Source of the DNA: Trichostrongylus colubriformis
Lineage: Eukaryota > Nematoda > Chromadorea > Rhabditida > Trichostrongylidae
Direction: 5' to 3'
DNA length: 64,000 nucleotides
NCBI GenBank assembly: GCA_963978905.1
Contig: OZ022259.1
Location: 8,432,001 to 8,496,000 of the forward strand
Shown here: in pieces, positions 22,092 to 34,895 of the stretch
Layout of the letters: each line of letters starts with the position of its first letter
Position numbering within the stretch: the first letter of the stretch is position 1
Program-made: the position numbers and the translations under genes
The notes under the pieces: model-generated
What the model was told of the DNA's origin: nothing
The model's input: only the letters and a program-made list of their open reading frames with translations
Database searches by the model: none

Positions 22092-23938
22092 TTGATTACT
22101 GAAAGTGCAATTGTGAAGAAGAACTCCGTGGGGAATTTCAAAACCGATGATCTCTCTGGCGTATTAATGGCACCATTAGGGATAAAGAGGAACGAAAAAT
22201 GAGAATTCCCGCCCTTTGTGAATAACTGCGTTCAGAAAGATGATCTGTGATGAAACACAAATTGAAGAAAGAGCGTCTTGTTACTGTTATCACGATCGCT
22301 GCGCTTCACGAGCCTTGCATCTGCTCGGCAAGTTGAGAGGGCAGGGCAACGTGGGACGGACTGGTTTGACCCCTCGCTGTCTGTATCTACCCCTACGGCC
22401 AATGATGCAGAGAGGTAATGCAGACGGCGATGGGGAAGGAGTGAGAAAGAGAGATTTTCAGCCCCAACTTCGCGAGGTTTAAATGCTTCGTTGTTCTTTC
22501 TTCACTGGATGGAGTACCGAGCACCTCGGCTCTTATATTCAGCAGCTATTGCACAATCTACCAGAATCACGCCTAACTGTGTCTTTAAAATGGCCCTCAT
22601 TGTACGAAGGAAAGAGCAGGTCGGAAATAGTACCTAGGAGAGCTGAAAGCGAAAGCACATATCGTACCTAATCAAACTATAGAGACCAGAACGAAAAAGC
22701 AGTCTGGCTTCCAGGGACTTTGGAGACGACTCCCTAAACGAGTCGCTCTCGTCCGCAACGGCTGCTTTGACGGCTCCAATTTCAGTGCGCGTTTTGTGAA
22801 ACTTTACCCGGGAGGGTGTTTGCACAGAACAGCAGGTTTAGGTGAACAAGCACTTTTTGACACATTTATTTCAAGGCACCAGCGAGGTCCTAAAAGTCAA
22901 GCTCCGATTCTTTGCGCTTTGCTTTTTTGGGGATCGATCGGTGAACGGATAACTGCACAAATAACAACGACGCGGCAATTATGCAACGCCTCTACGGCTT
23001 ATGTGTATGTGACTTTGAAAAACCGGATACTCCATTCGCGAGAAGGGCTTGGAGCCGATATACATCTCGTGAGGAATTACGTGCAAAATGAGGAATGGCC
23101 TAGTTTTGTGAAGATTATACAACGGAGCTTCTAATCTGGGGAAAAGCGGATAGGGCTCGTAGTACAGCGTCTTTCTGCCCATTTTAGGGCGTTTAAACGC
23201 TGCCGCAAAGCGAATTTATCCTCCCCGGTAACAATTATCCAAGACAGATGTGGAACTCCCAGCAACCCTCTCATGAACCTACCCTGACGAATCGGGATCC
23301 CTCCCCACCTTTCCAAGTCTTAATAGTACCACTACTAGTACAAAGGGTGACTACTACTCGACCACCTTTTTCATAGATCATCTGGTCAGCTCCATGACAA
23401 CCATAAAAACAGAAAAACGGGCCATTGAAGATCGCAATTAATCTCTTCCGCAAATAAGACCCTCTTTGCACAATCAAAACACGACCACCCCTTCAAGCAA
23501 TATTCGAAAAATGCTTTATTTCGTCCTCACATACTGCTCTGTTGCCTGGCGTCAAAAGCAGCGCAAAAATCGAATGTAGCGGTGGCTTGGACAGTCCGTT
23601 CATCTAGAAAAGACATTTCCTCATCCTGAACGCCCAAACCATCTCACCCCTCGTCACTCCCATCAGAAGAAGGGCAAGTGACCGTCTATTCTAGCCGATA
23701 CACAGCAATTTTCACGCAAAAATGTTTCGCATGAAAATTATAAATGAAATTTGAGTCTGTAATGGATGGGAGTGTTCGGGGAAATGGTGAAAGTGCAAAT
23801 GCTCATATGTGCAGCAACTAATGGTACCGCTAGACCCTCTTCTGGGCGGTTCCAGACCTTCACGTAGACGAGTATTTAATCATACCAGACAAAGTATGGT
23901 TAAAATGGAGTGCATATGTACATGTATACAGTGCTCGG
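22092..23938. other. Unassigned stretch
   Basis: No repeat partner found. A minus frame at 22634-22825 (containing VADESDSFRESSPKSLEARL) is protein-like but short and unmatched. Confidence 0.25.
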
Positions 23939-25495
23939 CATAATTATACAGCCACCTATAAATTGTCCAAAAACTCTGTTAGTAGAGTGATTCAAAAAAG
24001 TCTCTGAGTGAAAGATGTAGCCAGTGAGGACGCGCATTCACGTATCCATACCAAATTTTAGCCAAGAAACATAGAAGACTCTTTTCTTGATTTGTTTTGA
24101 AAATTGCGCTTATACCATTCTGCAAAATTATACAGCCACTGAACGATTGACGCATTCGTCAACCGAGAAACAACGGAAAAGAGAAAAATGCTGATTTGCG
24201 ATCATTTGGTCCTCCATTGCTTCGCATAGCCACAAATTTTGATGATATAGGTCGATATAAAGATTTTCAGAATTTTTTTCAGACCACATGCTGCCACGCT
24301 TCGATGACAACGTCTTTAAACTCCCTGACTCCTTCCAATCGGTCTGAATTCTTTTCCCCATGAAACCCAAGATAATTTTCCATTGTGTAAAGATCGAAGC
24401 CGTTCGTTAGTCCGGTCAGAAGGTCTATTCGGTGACGACATCACCACGATCGAGTGTTCCAGTTGACATGGGATGGTCCATTGACTTACACAAAAACAAG
24501 ATTTTGGTGAAGATTTCGAGACGTATGACAGGAGAAGGGTACGGCGCACAAAGGCTCGGTAATCGGATAGTTCATCCTTTCGAGAACGAAACAAAAATTC
24601 GATTATTTGATACCACACCATGACAATTGTCCGAACATTCCCTCAAGTTTGTACACCTTTCCCCTTTCGTTTTTTTCTTCAGATTGTTCTGCCAGATTAA
24701 AAAAGGTTTCACCTATGATGATCCCGACGACTACCGGCGTTATCGCACGAGGGACAAAATTAAGTTTTCAAAAAGAACTTCAAAGAAGGAGGTGTCAGGA
24801 AGTGAGATCAAATAATCATTCGAATTTTCGTTTCGTTCTCGAAAGGATGAACTATCCGATTACCGAGCCTTTGTGCGCCGTACCCTTCTCCTGTCATACG
24901 TCTCGAGATCTTCACCAAAATCTTGTTTTTGTGTAAGTTAATGGACTATCCCATGTCAACTGGAACACTCGATCATGGTGATGCCGTCACCGAATGGACC
25001 TTCTGATCGGACTAACGAACGGCTTCGATCTTTACACGATGGAAAATTATCTTGGGTTTCATGGGAAAAAGAATTCGGACCGATTGGAAGGAGTAAGGGA
25101 GTTTAAAGACGTTGTCATCGAAGCGTGGCAGCATGTGGTCTAAAAACATTCTGAAAATCTTTATATCGACCTATATCATCAAAATTTGTGGCTATGCGAA
25201 GCAATGCAGGACCAAGTGATTGCAAAATCAGCATTTTTCTTTTTTTCGTTGTTTCTCGGTTGAAGAATGCGTCAATCTGTTCAGTGGCTGTATAATTTTG
25301 CAGAATGGTATAAGCGCCATTTTCAAAACAAATTAAGTAAAGAATCTTCTATATTTCTTGGCTAAAATTCGGTATGAATGCGCAAATGCGCGTCCACACT
25401 GGCTACATCTTTCACTTAGAGACTTTTTTTTAATCACTCTGCGAACAGAGTTCTTGGACAATTTATAAGTGGCTGTATAATTATGCAGAGCACTG
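23939..25495. mobile_element. Tc1-like fold-back element, 1557 bp
   Basis: Flanked by TA (23937-23938 and 25496-25497), with ends CAGTGCTCGGCATAATTATA and its complement with one difference. Inverted arms of about 670-690 bp run from 23939 to about 24612 and from about 24805 to 25495, about 90% alike by eye. Each arm encodes, reading outward, a broken Tc1 transposase C-terminus (MENYLGF, matching the NPIENLWG motif, then KDVVIEAWQHV). A second ATTATACAGCCACTG copy lies about 180 bp inside each end, like Tc3 or IR/DR elements. The unique centre reads YDDPDDYRRYR and FSKRTSKKEVSGSE, a mid-transposase segment. No intact transposase. Confidence 0.88.
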
Positions 25496-25497
25496 TA

Positions 25498-26118
25498 TAT
25501 TCAGGGAAGTAATAAACCATGAAGGAAAGCATGAAATCATGCAGTGGGCGGGCTTATCATGACGGCTTCCAGCTTATCTTCGGCTGTCCCGTCTACCTCG
25601 TGGTGTGCACCGTAAAATAATCGGATGAAAACATGTGGCTTCAAAGGTTTCGAATGAAGACGTATAATCATCTCTGTCTGGAATGAGACCTCTGCCCACA
25701 TTTTAGAGAATTTAATGGAGAAACAGCCTATACAGTGAATAGAAAATAAAGCCAATGTGGAAATTAGAGCCCTTGATGCATTATCAGACTGAATGAGAGG
25801 CGATTAACGTTCAGCGTTTGGATTGTTTTGATCAGTGAAGCCAGATAACAGGAAGTTTTCCTCATCTGGATAAGCAGCAATCGGGCAATTGCCGAGAAGA
25901 TTGGATAGCGGCTCTTAGAAAAGCTTACACAAAGTAGAGCACAATGTATAAGCACACAGGGAATCTGCCCACACAGGGAATCTGCACGTTTAGAGCCTCG
26001 ACAACCATGTCTTTCCAGTCCCCTATGGTGTGAAGACGCTAGGAGCATTTCCTCCAGTTTAAGCACTTGAGAACTTCGAACAGCACCACATACATACCGC
26101 CCTGAGCAGCATACTATT
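25498..26118. other. Unassigned stretch
   Basis: No gene or shared repeat recognised. The minus frame at 25537-25755 is unmatched. Confidence 0.3.
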
Positions 26119-26582
26119 AGGTCAGTCCATAAGTAATGCAGTTTTCTATGCTTAAACTTTCCTATAGAATTAAAAGTTTTTCCTACATGTCATAATTCAT
26201 GGAAGAGATTTTTTTGCTCTACAAAATGAAATGTTCAGTTTCTGTGTGCGTCATAATGAGGCCTATTGCGGGGAACATTACTGACCAGATCTTTTGATTT
26301 TCTGTTGAAAAAATAAATTGCGTAATAATGTTAACTGGGCCGCTATCAGACAATTGAAATTCAATATAAATGACAGCCATGCCAAAAATGGAACATACTT
26401 GATAGAGCAGAAAAATCACGATCTTGCTCGCAGCCTGAATGTCGGCTCCATTCTACAGACTAATAAACTAAACATTAGTTATTAGAGCAGAAAAATCTCT
26501 TTCAACTTTATATGACATGCTGCAAACTTTGACTTCACCGGAAAAATTTTTGCTTAAAAAATCCTTCTAGAAGACCCAATAG
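26119..26582. mobile_element. Deleted fold-back element M1, copy d
   Basis: The left end reads TTAGGTCAGTCCATAAGTAA and continues with the M1 arm (CTTTCCTATAGAATTAAAAG). The right end has the AGAGCAGAAAAATCTCTTTC arm segment and ends AAGACCCAATA. The M1 centre is missing and both arms are shortened. It is the most diverged M1 copy. Confidence 0.6.
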
Positions 26583-27807
26583 AATGAAAAGATTTCAGAA
26601 GAATTCCTTGTACTATCTTGTAATCATTTATTTATTTGATTCTTCAAGCTCCCACGGAGGTAATCCTTCAGCCTTGAATAACATATCCAATCAGCATTTG
26701 AAAAAGTAATAAGAAATCGGTAAAAGAGCAATAAACAAAACAATCAAATCAATGGTGTATGCCACAGCTAGAGACGGATTTGTGCCGGAACATCCATGCC
26801 GCAGCGCAAGAAGATTGCTGCCCCGTTGGGTAAATGAAGAAGTTCTGCGAGTCCTTGCCTTTGCTTCAGAACGCAGGGAGACGACATTATTGGGACTTGT
26901 TGATCGGCAGTTACAAAAAAAATTGTCTTGACTAAGGGCCCACGAACCATAAGCGTTTTTTATTACAGGTTCCAGCTTACTTTCCCTCCTCATAACGCTA
27001 TTGTTTTTCTGTACTCATGGTGTCGAGTTTTTTGTAAGGGCGTAAGGGCAGTAGTAGCCCTTTTTGCGTATTCAAAAGTTAAATTCAAATTCGGAGCTGC
27101 GCCAGCTTAAGAAGGCTATCAGGTCATGAGATGGCCATTCGAGATGAGATGTTCATAGCCAGATACAGCATCGAACGGAGTTCCCAATCTTCCCTCCAAA
27201 TCTGCTAAACATTTCTGGGAACAAAGTCATGCAATAGAGAAAGACACGTGCAAACGTATGCGGTCCTTCACGACTCGGAAAGAAGCACTGTCGAAGCCTC
27301 GATGGAGCAGGCGGTGACCTTAGATCAGTTTACATCTGTTTTTGTTAGATCAAATTACAAAGAGAAAAAAAATTTCAAAAAACAAAAGAAAAAGAAAAAT
27401 AATGAGCTCCTTCGATAGCTAAAATGCTGTTTTTTTTTCGAAAGGATGCTTTTCTCAAAACTCAATAAGACTTCTGAATCATTCGAGCAATCTCAGTGGC
27501 CAGAGAAAAGCCACTTTGTATTAGTCAAAACTCGTAAAATGGGAGATATGTGACCGCATTTTTTTACAGATCGGCCTCCAAGGCCTGGAAGAGTTGCAGG
27601 CTGGAGCCTTCCAATACGCAACATGCTCTCACCTAATGTCAAGAAGCCTCCATTTTCTCAGACATGTGGATACAGAGGGTTGATGAAGTATAGCGACTTG
27701 TAATCGGTTTTTCATGATATTGTGCAATAGAAGTGGTCAAGATTTCAGAATATCATAAGCGAAAAAATTTGTATTTGCTAAAGTATGAGGAATTGAAAGG
27801 TTCACAT
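26583..27807. other. Unassigned stretch
   Basis: A minus frame at 26691-26993 ends in a hydrophobic segment (YTIDLIVLFIALLPISYYFF) that could be a membrane helix. There is no family match and no clear splice structure. Confidence 0.25.
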
Positions 27808-27898
27808 TGTAGGAAAAGATGCAGAAAGAGCCGAGTTACAACCACTCGAAGGCGAAGTTTCGGAAACCGGTCAAAATCTTCCTAACAAGCGAATATTT
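27808..27898 (+). mobile_element. Solo 3' end of a mariner (family of 55715-56593)
   Basis: Matches the last 90 bp of that family, with AGAGCCGAGTTA then AAACCGGTCAAAATCTTCCT. It ends about 40 bp before the next element. Only this end remains. Confidence 0.6.
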
Positions 27899-27940
27899 CA
27901 AGCTTGGAGTTTGGTATTGTAACGATTGAGTTTCAAGTAT

Positions 27941-28627
27941 TAGGTCTGTGCAGAATAAATGGCCAAAGCATAACTGGCCATAACTTCGCTCAGACACAAG
28001 TTTACTTGTTGAAATAAGAACCATTCGAATCTACAGAATTTCGCCAATGATCTGTTGAAGAAAATATGTCACCATGATCAAATTCTGGATTGCTAGAATC
28101 AATAAAGTCAAGAATGGCATTTTTACCGTGCATAATTTTTCTGCCGCAGGTTTGCATCGGGAACCCGGAAAAGGTGGTAATCCGTCAGGGATATGTCTGG
28201 GTAAGGGGGGGGGGGGGTGAGGGAGAGGCTCGATGCCTAACTGCATCATTTTTTTACTGGGTACGCAAAACAACGCAAAACCCCACAGTTCGCAAGTCAC
28301 CCGGCAGAAACTGATCGAGACTCTCCCTCACCCCCCTTATTCCTCAGACTTATCTCTGACGAATTACCACTTTTTCCCGGTTCTCGATGCAAACCTGAGT
28401 CAGAAGGAGTTCGGCGAAACGATGCATGTTGAAAATGCCATCGTTGACTTCATTAATTTTCGCAATCCTGAATTTGATCATGATTGCATATTTTCTTTAC
28501 CAGATCGTTGGCAAGGTTGTGTAGATTCGAATGGTTTTTATTTCGACAAATAAAGTTGTGTCTGAGCGAAGTTATGGCGTTTTGAAAAAAGTGTTCCGTT
28601 TTGGCCATTTATTCTGCACAGACCTAA
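27941..28627. mobile_element. Mariner fold-back element FB1, 687 bp
   Basis: TA-flanked (27939-27940 and 28628-28629), with ends TTAGGTCTGTGCAGAATAAA and its complement. The left arm (to about 28225) is the inverted equivalent of the right arm (from about 28310), about 80% alike by eye. The right arm encodes the C-terminal third of a mariner transposase; the left arm carries the same segment on the minus strand. Two copies of one 3' half joined head to head replace the normal 5' half. The centre holds a run of 13 G. Confidence 0.88.
28233..28553 (+). pseudogene. Mariner transposase C-terminal fragment
   Basis: The 106-codon frame reads through TLPHPPYSSDLSLTNYHFF, the mariner HPPYSPDLAPTDYHLF signature. 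The third catalytic Asp of DD34D is replaced by Asn (LTNYHFF). It ends with SLPDRWQGCVDSNGFYFDK, the usual mariner terminus. The preceding QNNAKPHSSQVTRQKL corresponds to the second-Asp region (HDNARPH), again with N for D. The N-terminal DNA-binding domain and first catalytic Asp are absent. It lies in the right arm of FB1 and cannot be catalytic. Confidence 0.85.
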
Positions 28628-28629
28628 TA

Positions 28630-30424
28630 ATTGACAGTTTTCAAGTTATTCCTTAGCTTTCAGCATATGGTGTTTCCTACGTAAATTATGGAATATGGTT
28701 GGCTTGATATCGTATTGGTCCCATGGAGGAAGAAAAACTGAAAAGACCCGTGGACACAGTGCTCTGTAGGAACCAATAGTTGAGGAGCATGTAAATTTAA
28801 AAAAATATTATTGGCGTGCCATACACTTGAATCGGCATGGTACTAAGAAGAGTGTGACACTTGATCGCTCGGTGAGAGGTCGGTTGGAGAGGGAGGATTG
28901 GCCGGGCTTCAGCAAGTTGACCCTCAACGCCTTCCTGATGACAATCAAGTTGTCGCTCGTCTTACAGCAAACATGGAATGAATTTGTCCGTAGGGCACAG
29001 AGAACTGTTTAACGTCTGTGCACTGCCAATTAAAAGTCCACAACTGCTCACAGATGTCGATAATGAATTGACTAACGAAGCACAGAGGTCTGGTACCATC
29101 AATCTGCTCTTAGGTGAAGGATCGAATTAGCTTGGTCCTCGGAGCTCACTCATAGCGAATTATATCTACTATACACTTGAAAATCTCACATTGTGATGAG
29201 AAGCTATCGTACATATAACGGCTATTAACATTAATATATGAATATTAATAAGCATCGTGCGACAGGACACTCGAATTAGACAAGTCGCGCAAAAAAAACG
29301 GCATTGCTCCCTACAGTGTGGGGCCAATTTGCAACTGGACTAGCACGGCAACTGCCGCCTGTTGAGACTTAGCAGAAGTATCTTGTGCCATGTTGAAAAC
29401 AAAGAACACGAAGCAAAATTCACAGGATCAAAAAAGGTCAAGTCACAGTACTACGGAGATTTATCACGTATTTAAAGACACCAGAAGGAGGTAATTTGGC
29501 CCACGGTAGAACAGACGTAGTGTGGATGAGTTCAAGTGGCCGCCATTGCACAAACTCCCCAATTTGACGCCATAGCATGGTGCCAAGAGGAGATGTTTCT
29601 TTTATAAATTTGCTTTTTCCTTTTACTTTTTCCTTTGTTCTTTCTTAGATTGTTTCTAGCTGTAATTACATGATGCTAATGTAGTTGGGAATGGCCACTC
29701 CACTGCGCTGGGAATCAGGTGCTACAACTAATGTTGGACCGCAGCCCGTCTCCTACAGCGAGCAACTCGGAAAGTCAGTGCGATGGTGCGAATGAGGCGC
29801 GAATACACACCGCAGCGAAGCACTTTTAAATTCGGGTTTTTTCACCGATGATCGCTTCTAACTTTCTGCGTTCATTACAAAATGCTCATTTCTTTGTATT
29901 TTTCCCTTGTTTCGGACCCCTTCCGGTTCCTTTAAGTTTCGGAAGCCTCTGAACGATGGCACACTTTCGTAGAGCACAGGAATGTGAAGGAATTTGCGGA
30001 GAAGTGGCACAAAAAAATGTAGTTCAGCATAGATCTACATAGAGATGAATGCATGAATGAAAGAGCACATTCCTACAAAATGAACTCATCGAGGGGCAGG
30101 AAAGTGAAGATAGCAAAGCAGAAATGTGAAATATGAGCGGTCCAGTTCTTTGGCAACCCTCATTCAATACTGGTGAGCGGTATGGTGCTGGAATTGAGCG
30201 AACATCTCGGTAAATAACGGGAGAGCTTGACACGAGTGAAAGTTAGAAGTAACGGCAAGGAGGGGACCATTGTATTGGGAACGGCATGGAAGGGACCATT
30301 GCATGGTTAGCATGGATAGTCCAGAAAGAGGAGAGAGTCGAATCAACCATTCTCAAAAGCGAGAAGACAAAGTCGAAGTAGGCAAGTCGTCAAGCGAATG
30401 CTCTGCAAATTAAGGGGAAAGCAG
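28630..30424. other. Unassigned stretch
   Basis: No gene or shared repeat recognised. A 61-codon + frame at 28827-29012 and a pyrimidine-rich tract near 29600-29645 are the only notable items. Confidence 0.3.
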
Positions 30425-30580
30425 GTCCAATTTCTCTCATCGTAGAACCTCGGCATTGCTGGTAGTTCTCGTTTTTTAATGCTTTTGAATATTTATTACG
30501 GACAACGTTTCGACCTTTCCGTCTTTGTCGAATCACCTAAAAATCTCGTGGCAGAAGCATTAAAAACAGAAAAATAAGGG
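30425..30580. repeat. Interspersed repeat R2, copy b
   Basis: Matches 16895-17060 in order: TCTCTCATC, AGAACCTCGGCATTGCTGGT, TTTATTACGGACAACGTTTC. No coding sequence. Confidence 0.5.
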
Positions 30581-31662
30581 TAAATCCTTTTGTTTGAAGA
30601 AATTCAAGAGAAAGGTCGTTGTGGTGGAAATGATACAAATCAAATTTTGTTCCTTCACCCTTGCTCACTTAGCACAAAATGTCCAAGCAGCTAATAACGA
30701 CTGCATGAAAAAATTAAAGGGAATAATTTGTAAAAGAGGAAATCAACTTCCGTAAAAATTTAAATGGGCACAGAAAGATTAATACTAGCGCTTTCCTCTT
30801 TTCCACGGCCGATCACTCATGAAGGTGGTTTTGAAAAAATACTTTCGCATGACAAAAATATGGCTGCTATGAAAGGAAGCTGGATGTCCCAGTAGTCACT
30901 GCGTAGGGCCTTCCATGGTGAAAAATTCAATACAATATCGTCCTTAACGGGTAAGAGGGCACCCTCTATTGACAAACAAAATTCTGATAAAAAGAAGCTT
31001 AGCCTACGTTCCTCGTTCAGTCTCTAAATGAATGTGTCATGTCATCTGTCAGTTACGCGTGACTTCACTTGACAAGGAAAATGCACGTCCATCTCTACGG
31101 TCGATGGACAGTTAGAGACGTAACTTCACAATTTTCAGTCATTTTTTTCTTACCTTCACTACCATGCTACATGGTAGCTGCTTTTTTGTGACGATCGACC
31201 AAATTAGCGTACTCACTGCCAGAAAGGTTTTCCTTTGAAAGCAGTGTAGCTTCATTTCTAGTTCCACTTAGTTCAGAAACAGTTCAGAGATTCTAGTTCG
31301 GTAAAGAAGTTAAACTGAAGTTATGGAGCAGTGATCAATTCCTTCGCACCACCATTCGAGTTTCCCACAGAATCATGGGGAGGGATTAGCAGTGTGCTAT
31401 TTGACATTTAGCAGATAAAAGAATTAAAGGCATTTACATATTAGAAAAGAACAGCTGGCTGGGCAAAACTGGCATTGTGACTTCTAAAACACCAGAATAT
31501 CATGAAAGGGCCTGCTTGCACAAGTGTAGAAGTCATGATGCAGATTCCTTCGGACACCGCTCCATGTTATCCAAAGATTTAAAGGTAATTCAGAAATTTG
31601 GAGTAAGAATTTCACTTAGTAATATTAATAAGCAACTAATATCTTGTTATAATGACATTTTT
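30581..31662. other. Unassigned stretch
   Basis: No gene or shared repeat recognised. Confidence 0.3.
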
Positions 31663-31663
31663 A

Positions 31664-32337
31664 TTAGGTTGTCGGGAAAGTTCTTTCGTTTTTTAAAACT
31701 TGCTTTTTTCCCTCGAAACTGCTTTCCAGAAATTTCTTCTGTACATATATATGTAGTACAAGTTCTCACGCATCTATAGGTATTATTGTCTTCCATCTCC
31801 TGGATAACCTTTTTCGGCAAAATAAACATATCAAAGATCAACCTCATTTTCAATACAAAAATTATAAAAAAATTTTTCTTTGAATGGCGTTAGACAGGAA
31901 AAGGAAAAGGTGATAATCCGATGGAGCAAGATCAGGGCTATAAGGTGGATGGGGTAGCAATTTTCATCCAAGCTCGACTATTTTTTGGCGAGTCATTTTT
32001 TCAATAGTGGTAAAAAATTTTTCAAATTTTTCTTTTAAAAATTTTTGAGCTTGGACAAACATTGCTGCCTTATAGCCCTGAACTTGCTCCATCGGATTAT
32101 CACCTTTTCCTTTCCCTGTCTAACGCCACTCAAAGAAAAAAAATTGGAATTGAAAATGAGGTGACTTTTGATATTTTTATTTTGCACAAGGGTTATCCGG
32201 GAGATGGAAGACAACAATACCTATAGATGCGTGAGAACTTGTACTACATATATATGTACAGAAGAAATTTCTGGAAAGCAGTTTTGAGGGAAAAAAGCAA
32301 GTTTTTGAAAAACGAAAGAACTTTCCCGACAACCTAC
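31664..32337. mobile_element. Mariner fold-back element FB2, 674 bp
   Basis: TA-flanked (31662-31663 and 32338-32339), with ends TTAGGTTGTCGGGAAAGTTC and its complement. The arms of about 310 bp look over 90% identical by eye. The right arm read forward encodes LPYSPELAPSDYHLFLSLSN, the mariner catalytic signature with the third Asp kept. The left arm carries the same sequence inverted. It is the best preserved fold-back here, so probably the youngest. The 5' half of the parent mariner is absent. Confidence 0.9.
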
Positions 32338-32339
32338 TA

Positions 32340-33350
32340 GTTCCTTAGTAATGGCTAAATGCTCGACTCTTTCATCGGTAAAAACGTAGAATAACGAAAC
32401 TTAAAAGTAATAGATAAATAGAAAGCCGATTGAACGAACGATTTCGTTGGCTTTTCTTGAATAGGGCATGTTTTCTCAGTGGAGTTTTTGAGATTATACA
32501 AAAAGTTGAATCCTTTGCTTACCATGACAGAGAAAACGTAAGAATTCCGAAAAAGATTCTGAAATACTCTCACAGGGTTTATTAGCTCCCTAACTTCTCC
32601 CTACATCATCCGCTTCACCAAAACGCCGCCCTTCCTCTATGATCGAATGTGATAGAAGAGCTCCGATCGTGTAACAAGCAAAATTTGACCAGTATAAAAG
32701 GAGGCATGTTGCCTAGGTGGACGATCTGTGTCGCGTTTCTCAATGAGACGCGCGCTCGAAGCGGCTTAGGCAAGCCAAACGTATTTGAAGCCGCGCTTTC
32801 GTTTTAATCTACGCCACCAGATGGATGTGCTATATGTAGAGTATTACAGCCATGCATCACAAATCGGAGTGTCTTCAACTGATGCAGCCCTGATGCGAGA
32901 CATTGGTAAACTCGTTTACTATAACTCGAATCAATGGACACCAAAGAAATCGGTGCGGTCTATGATCATCTCACAAATAACTTCCAAAAGATGACTGCAT
33001 CAGCTGACCCACTGCGTTTAGTAGGTCCACTGGTAGTACTGTTATTCTCCAAGCTACAGCTGTGCACCTCAAGCCTTTGTATTTTGAGCAACGGTCATCG
33101 CTGAATTCATTTTATGGACCGAAGGGGAAAATCGCCTCCCTCGACACCAACGCAGGCAGCTATAACAGTTCCCCCACTATTTTGATATTTGCATTAATAG
33201 ATCGTCCTTGATTTATATGTGCATGGTCACATTAACTGGAAACATCGTCCATGACATACAATGGGGCTGCGATTTTCTAGTAATCCCCAAGTCCGTCTTC
33301 CTTGAACCCCGGACACTTCTTCATCCATGTGATTGTGTCTGTCTTTGCCA
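32340..33350. other. Unassigned stretch
   Basis: No shared repeat found. A 69-codon + frame at 32785-32994 is unmatched. Confidence 0.3.
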
Positions 33351-33352
33351 TA

Positions 33353-33618
33353 CAGGTTGTTATGGTGGAATATTTATTATGTTTGATGTTTCAACTGTAT
33401 TTATTATGCAATAGCAATGCAAGACCGGGCAGTCTTATCTGCTCCTTTGCATCGTCGAAGTTGAACAGGGGTTCCGTGCTGGTAAAACCAATGTGGGCAG
33501 TCCGATGTTTGAATTTCGACCTTGTTGAATGGTTACAGGCTTTTGAAAGCGATGAAATGGTTTTTCTCATTTGGCAATCAGTTTTAGGCCCAATAAATAT
33601 TCCACCATAGAAAACCTA
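33353..33618. mobile_element. Small mariner-like MITE P6, 266 bp
   Basis: Inverted ends of about 30 bp, CAGGTTGTTATGGTGGAATA and, on the right complement, TAGGTTTTCTATGGTGGAAT. TA is on both sides (33351-33352 and 33619-33620). No transposase sequence. Confidence 0.65.
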
Positions 33619-33620
33619 TA

Positions 33621-34708
33621 CGGCAAAAACAAACACAATCATGAAATGGATGGTTTGTCAACACTTCTAGCGAAGGATTTGTTAACACTGACAGACAAGC
33701 TGTCATTCTGGTAAACCCTCTACTGAAGGCTTCATTTCATGGAGGACACGTGGTTGTCTGATGCTTGAGTGAAGTTCAACCACTTACCAGCTTGACAAAA
33801 TCTTCGACAAACTTCATATTTGCCGTTTTCCATGAGAGTAAATCGGTTCGCCGGCGAGACATAGCTGACATGAAACAAATACGGAATGATCACGGAGTTT
33901 AAATGAGCAACGGGCTTGGTTACTAATAAACTGATATGTTGCGGTGCAGAGAGCAACTCAGGAAAACAGCTTGACGAAGAACTGAATGGGAGGAAACTGA
34001 CGGGAGGAGTTTCCTGGGATGTTTTCTCGAAAAGGCTTGCGCACACTGGGAAAATGCGCTGAGTCAAGTGTCAACGTTATGGTGACACAATGTAGAATGG
34101 ATGGGAAAGTTTCACATCCTCCAACATAACATAGAAGGCAGTTTGCTCACCTCAAGACAGGAAAAAGCAATAAAATACACTAACGGAAGCAACTATAAAA
34201 TAATTTTGGTAAAACAAGGAATCTGATGACAGAAAATGGCCCTCTGTTAGAGAAGGAACTGAATATTCTGATGTATCAAATACATGTGGTAATACTGGGG
34301 GTTTGAAAAGATTACGAAACAGCTTAGGCGGCAGAGAAGGGTCTTATGAGTTTTACATCGATCCATGAGATGATTTCTTGAATAGAATTTGCAAGTGATT
34401 AGCACCCGGAATGATGTAATCTGTTTCGTATTGCTTGTAAATTTCTAGTGCTGCCTGAGATGGAACATCTGTGAATTCTGTCAAATGCATTGAAATGGAA
34501 AACTGATTGCTCTAAAGTAATCCGAAATGAGGTGAAATGCGCCGTTCACAAAGTCTCCGTCGATTAATGAAGTCGGTTATAAGTGGGATTCTCCCAAAGC
34601 ACAACTGCTTCCACTAAAGAAGGTATTCTCCATTTCCAACTTTCTCCTGCTAATTCGCGGGTATTTATACACAGATTCGTTTCAACTATTACTTTTATTT
34701 GATCGCTA
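33621..34708. other. Unassigned stretch
   Basis: No gene or shared repeat recognised. Confidence 0.3.
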
Positions 34709-34895
34709 TTGAAGGAATCGAGCACGGAATAATGAGTTACCCTGCTACCCATATAATTATATTATGTTTGCCGAGTAAAGGCCTTGCAAAGTTTCACGCG
34801 AAAAATTGAGAGTTCGGCCAAGATTTAGGTCCTAAAAGTGGTGGCCGAGGAGGAGGGGCCCAATAACGAATGACCCCCGTCATCCTTTGCGGTCG

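Noticed and set aside
28031..28300. 89-codon minus frame in FB1
   Set aside because: It is the inverted arm of the fold-back mariner, not a separate gene.
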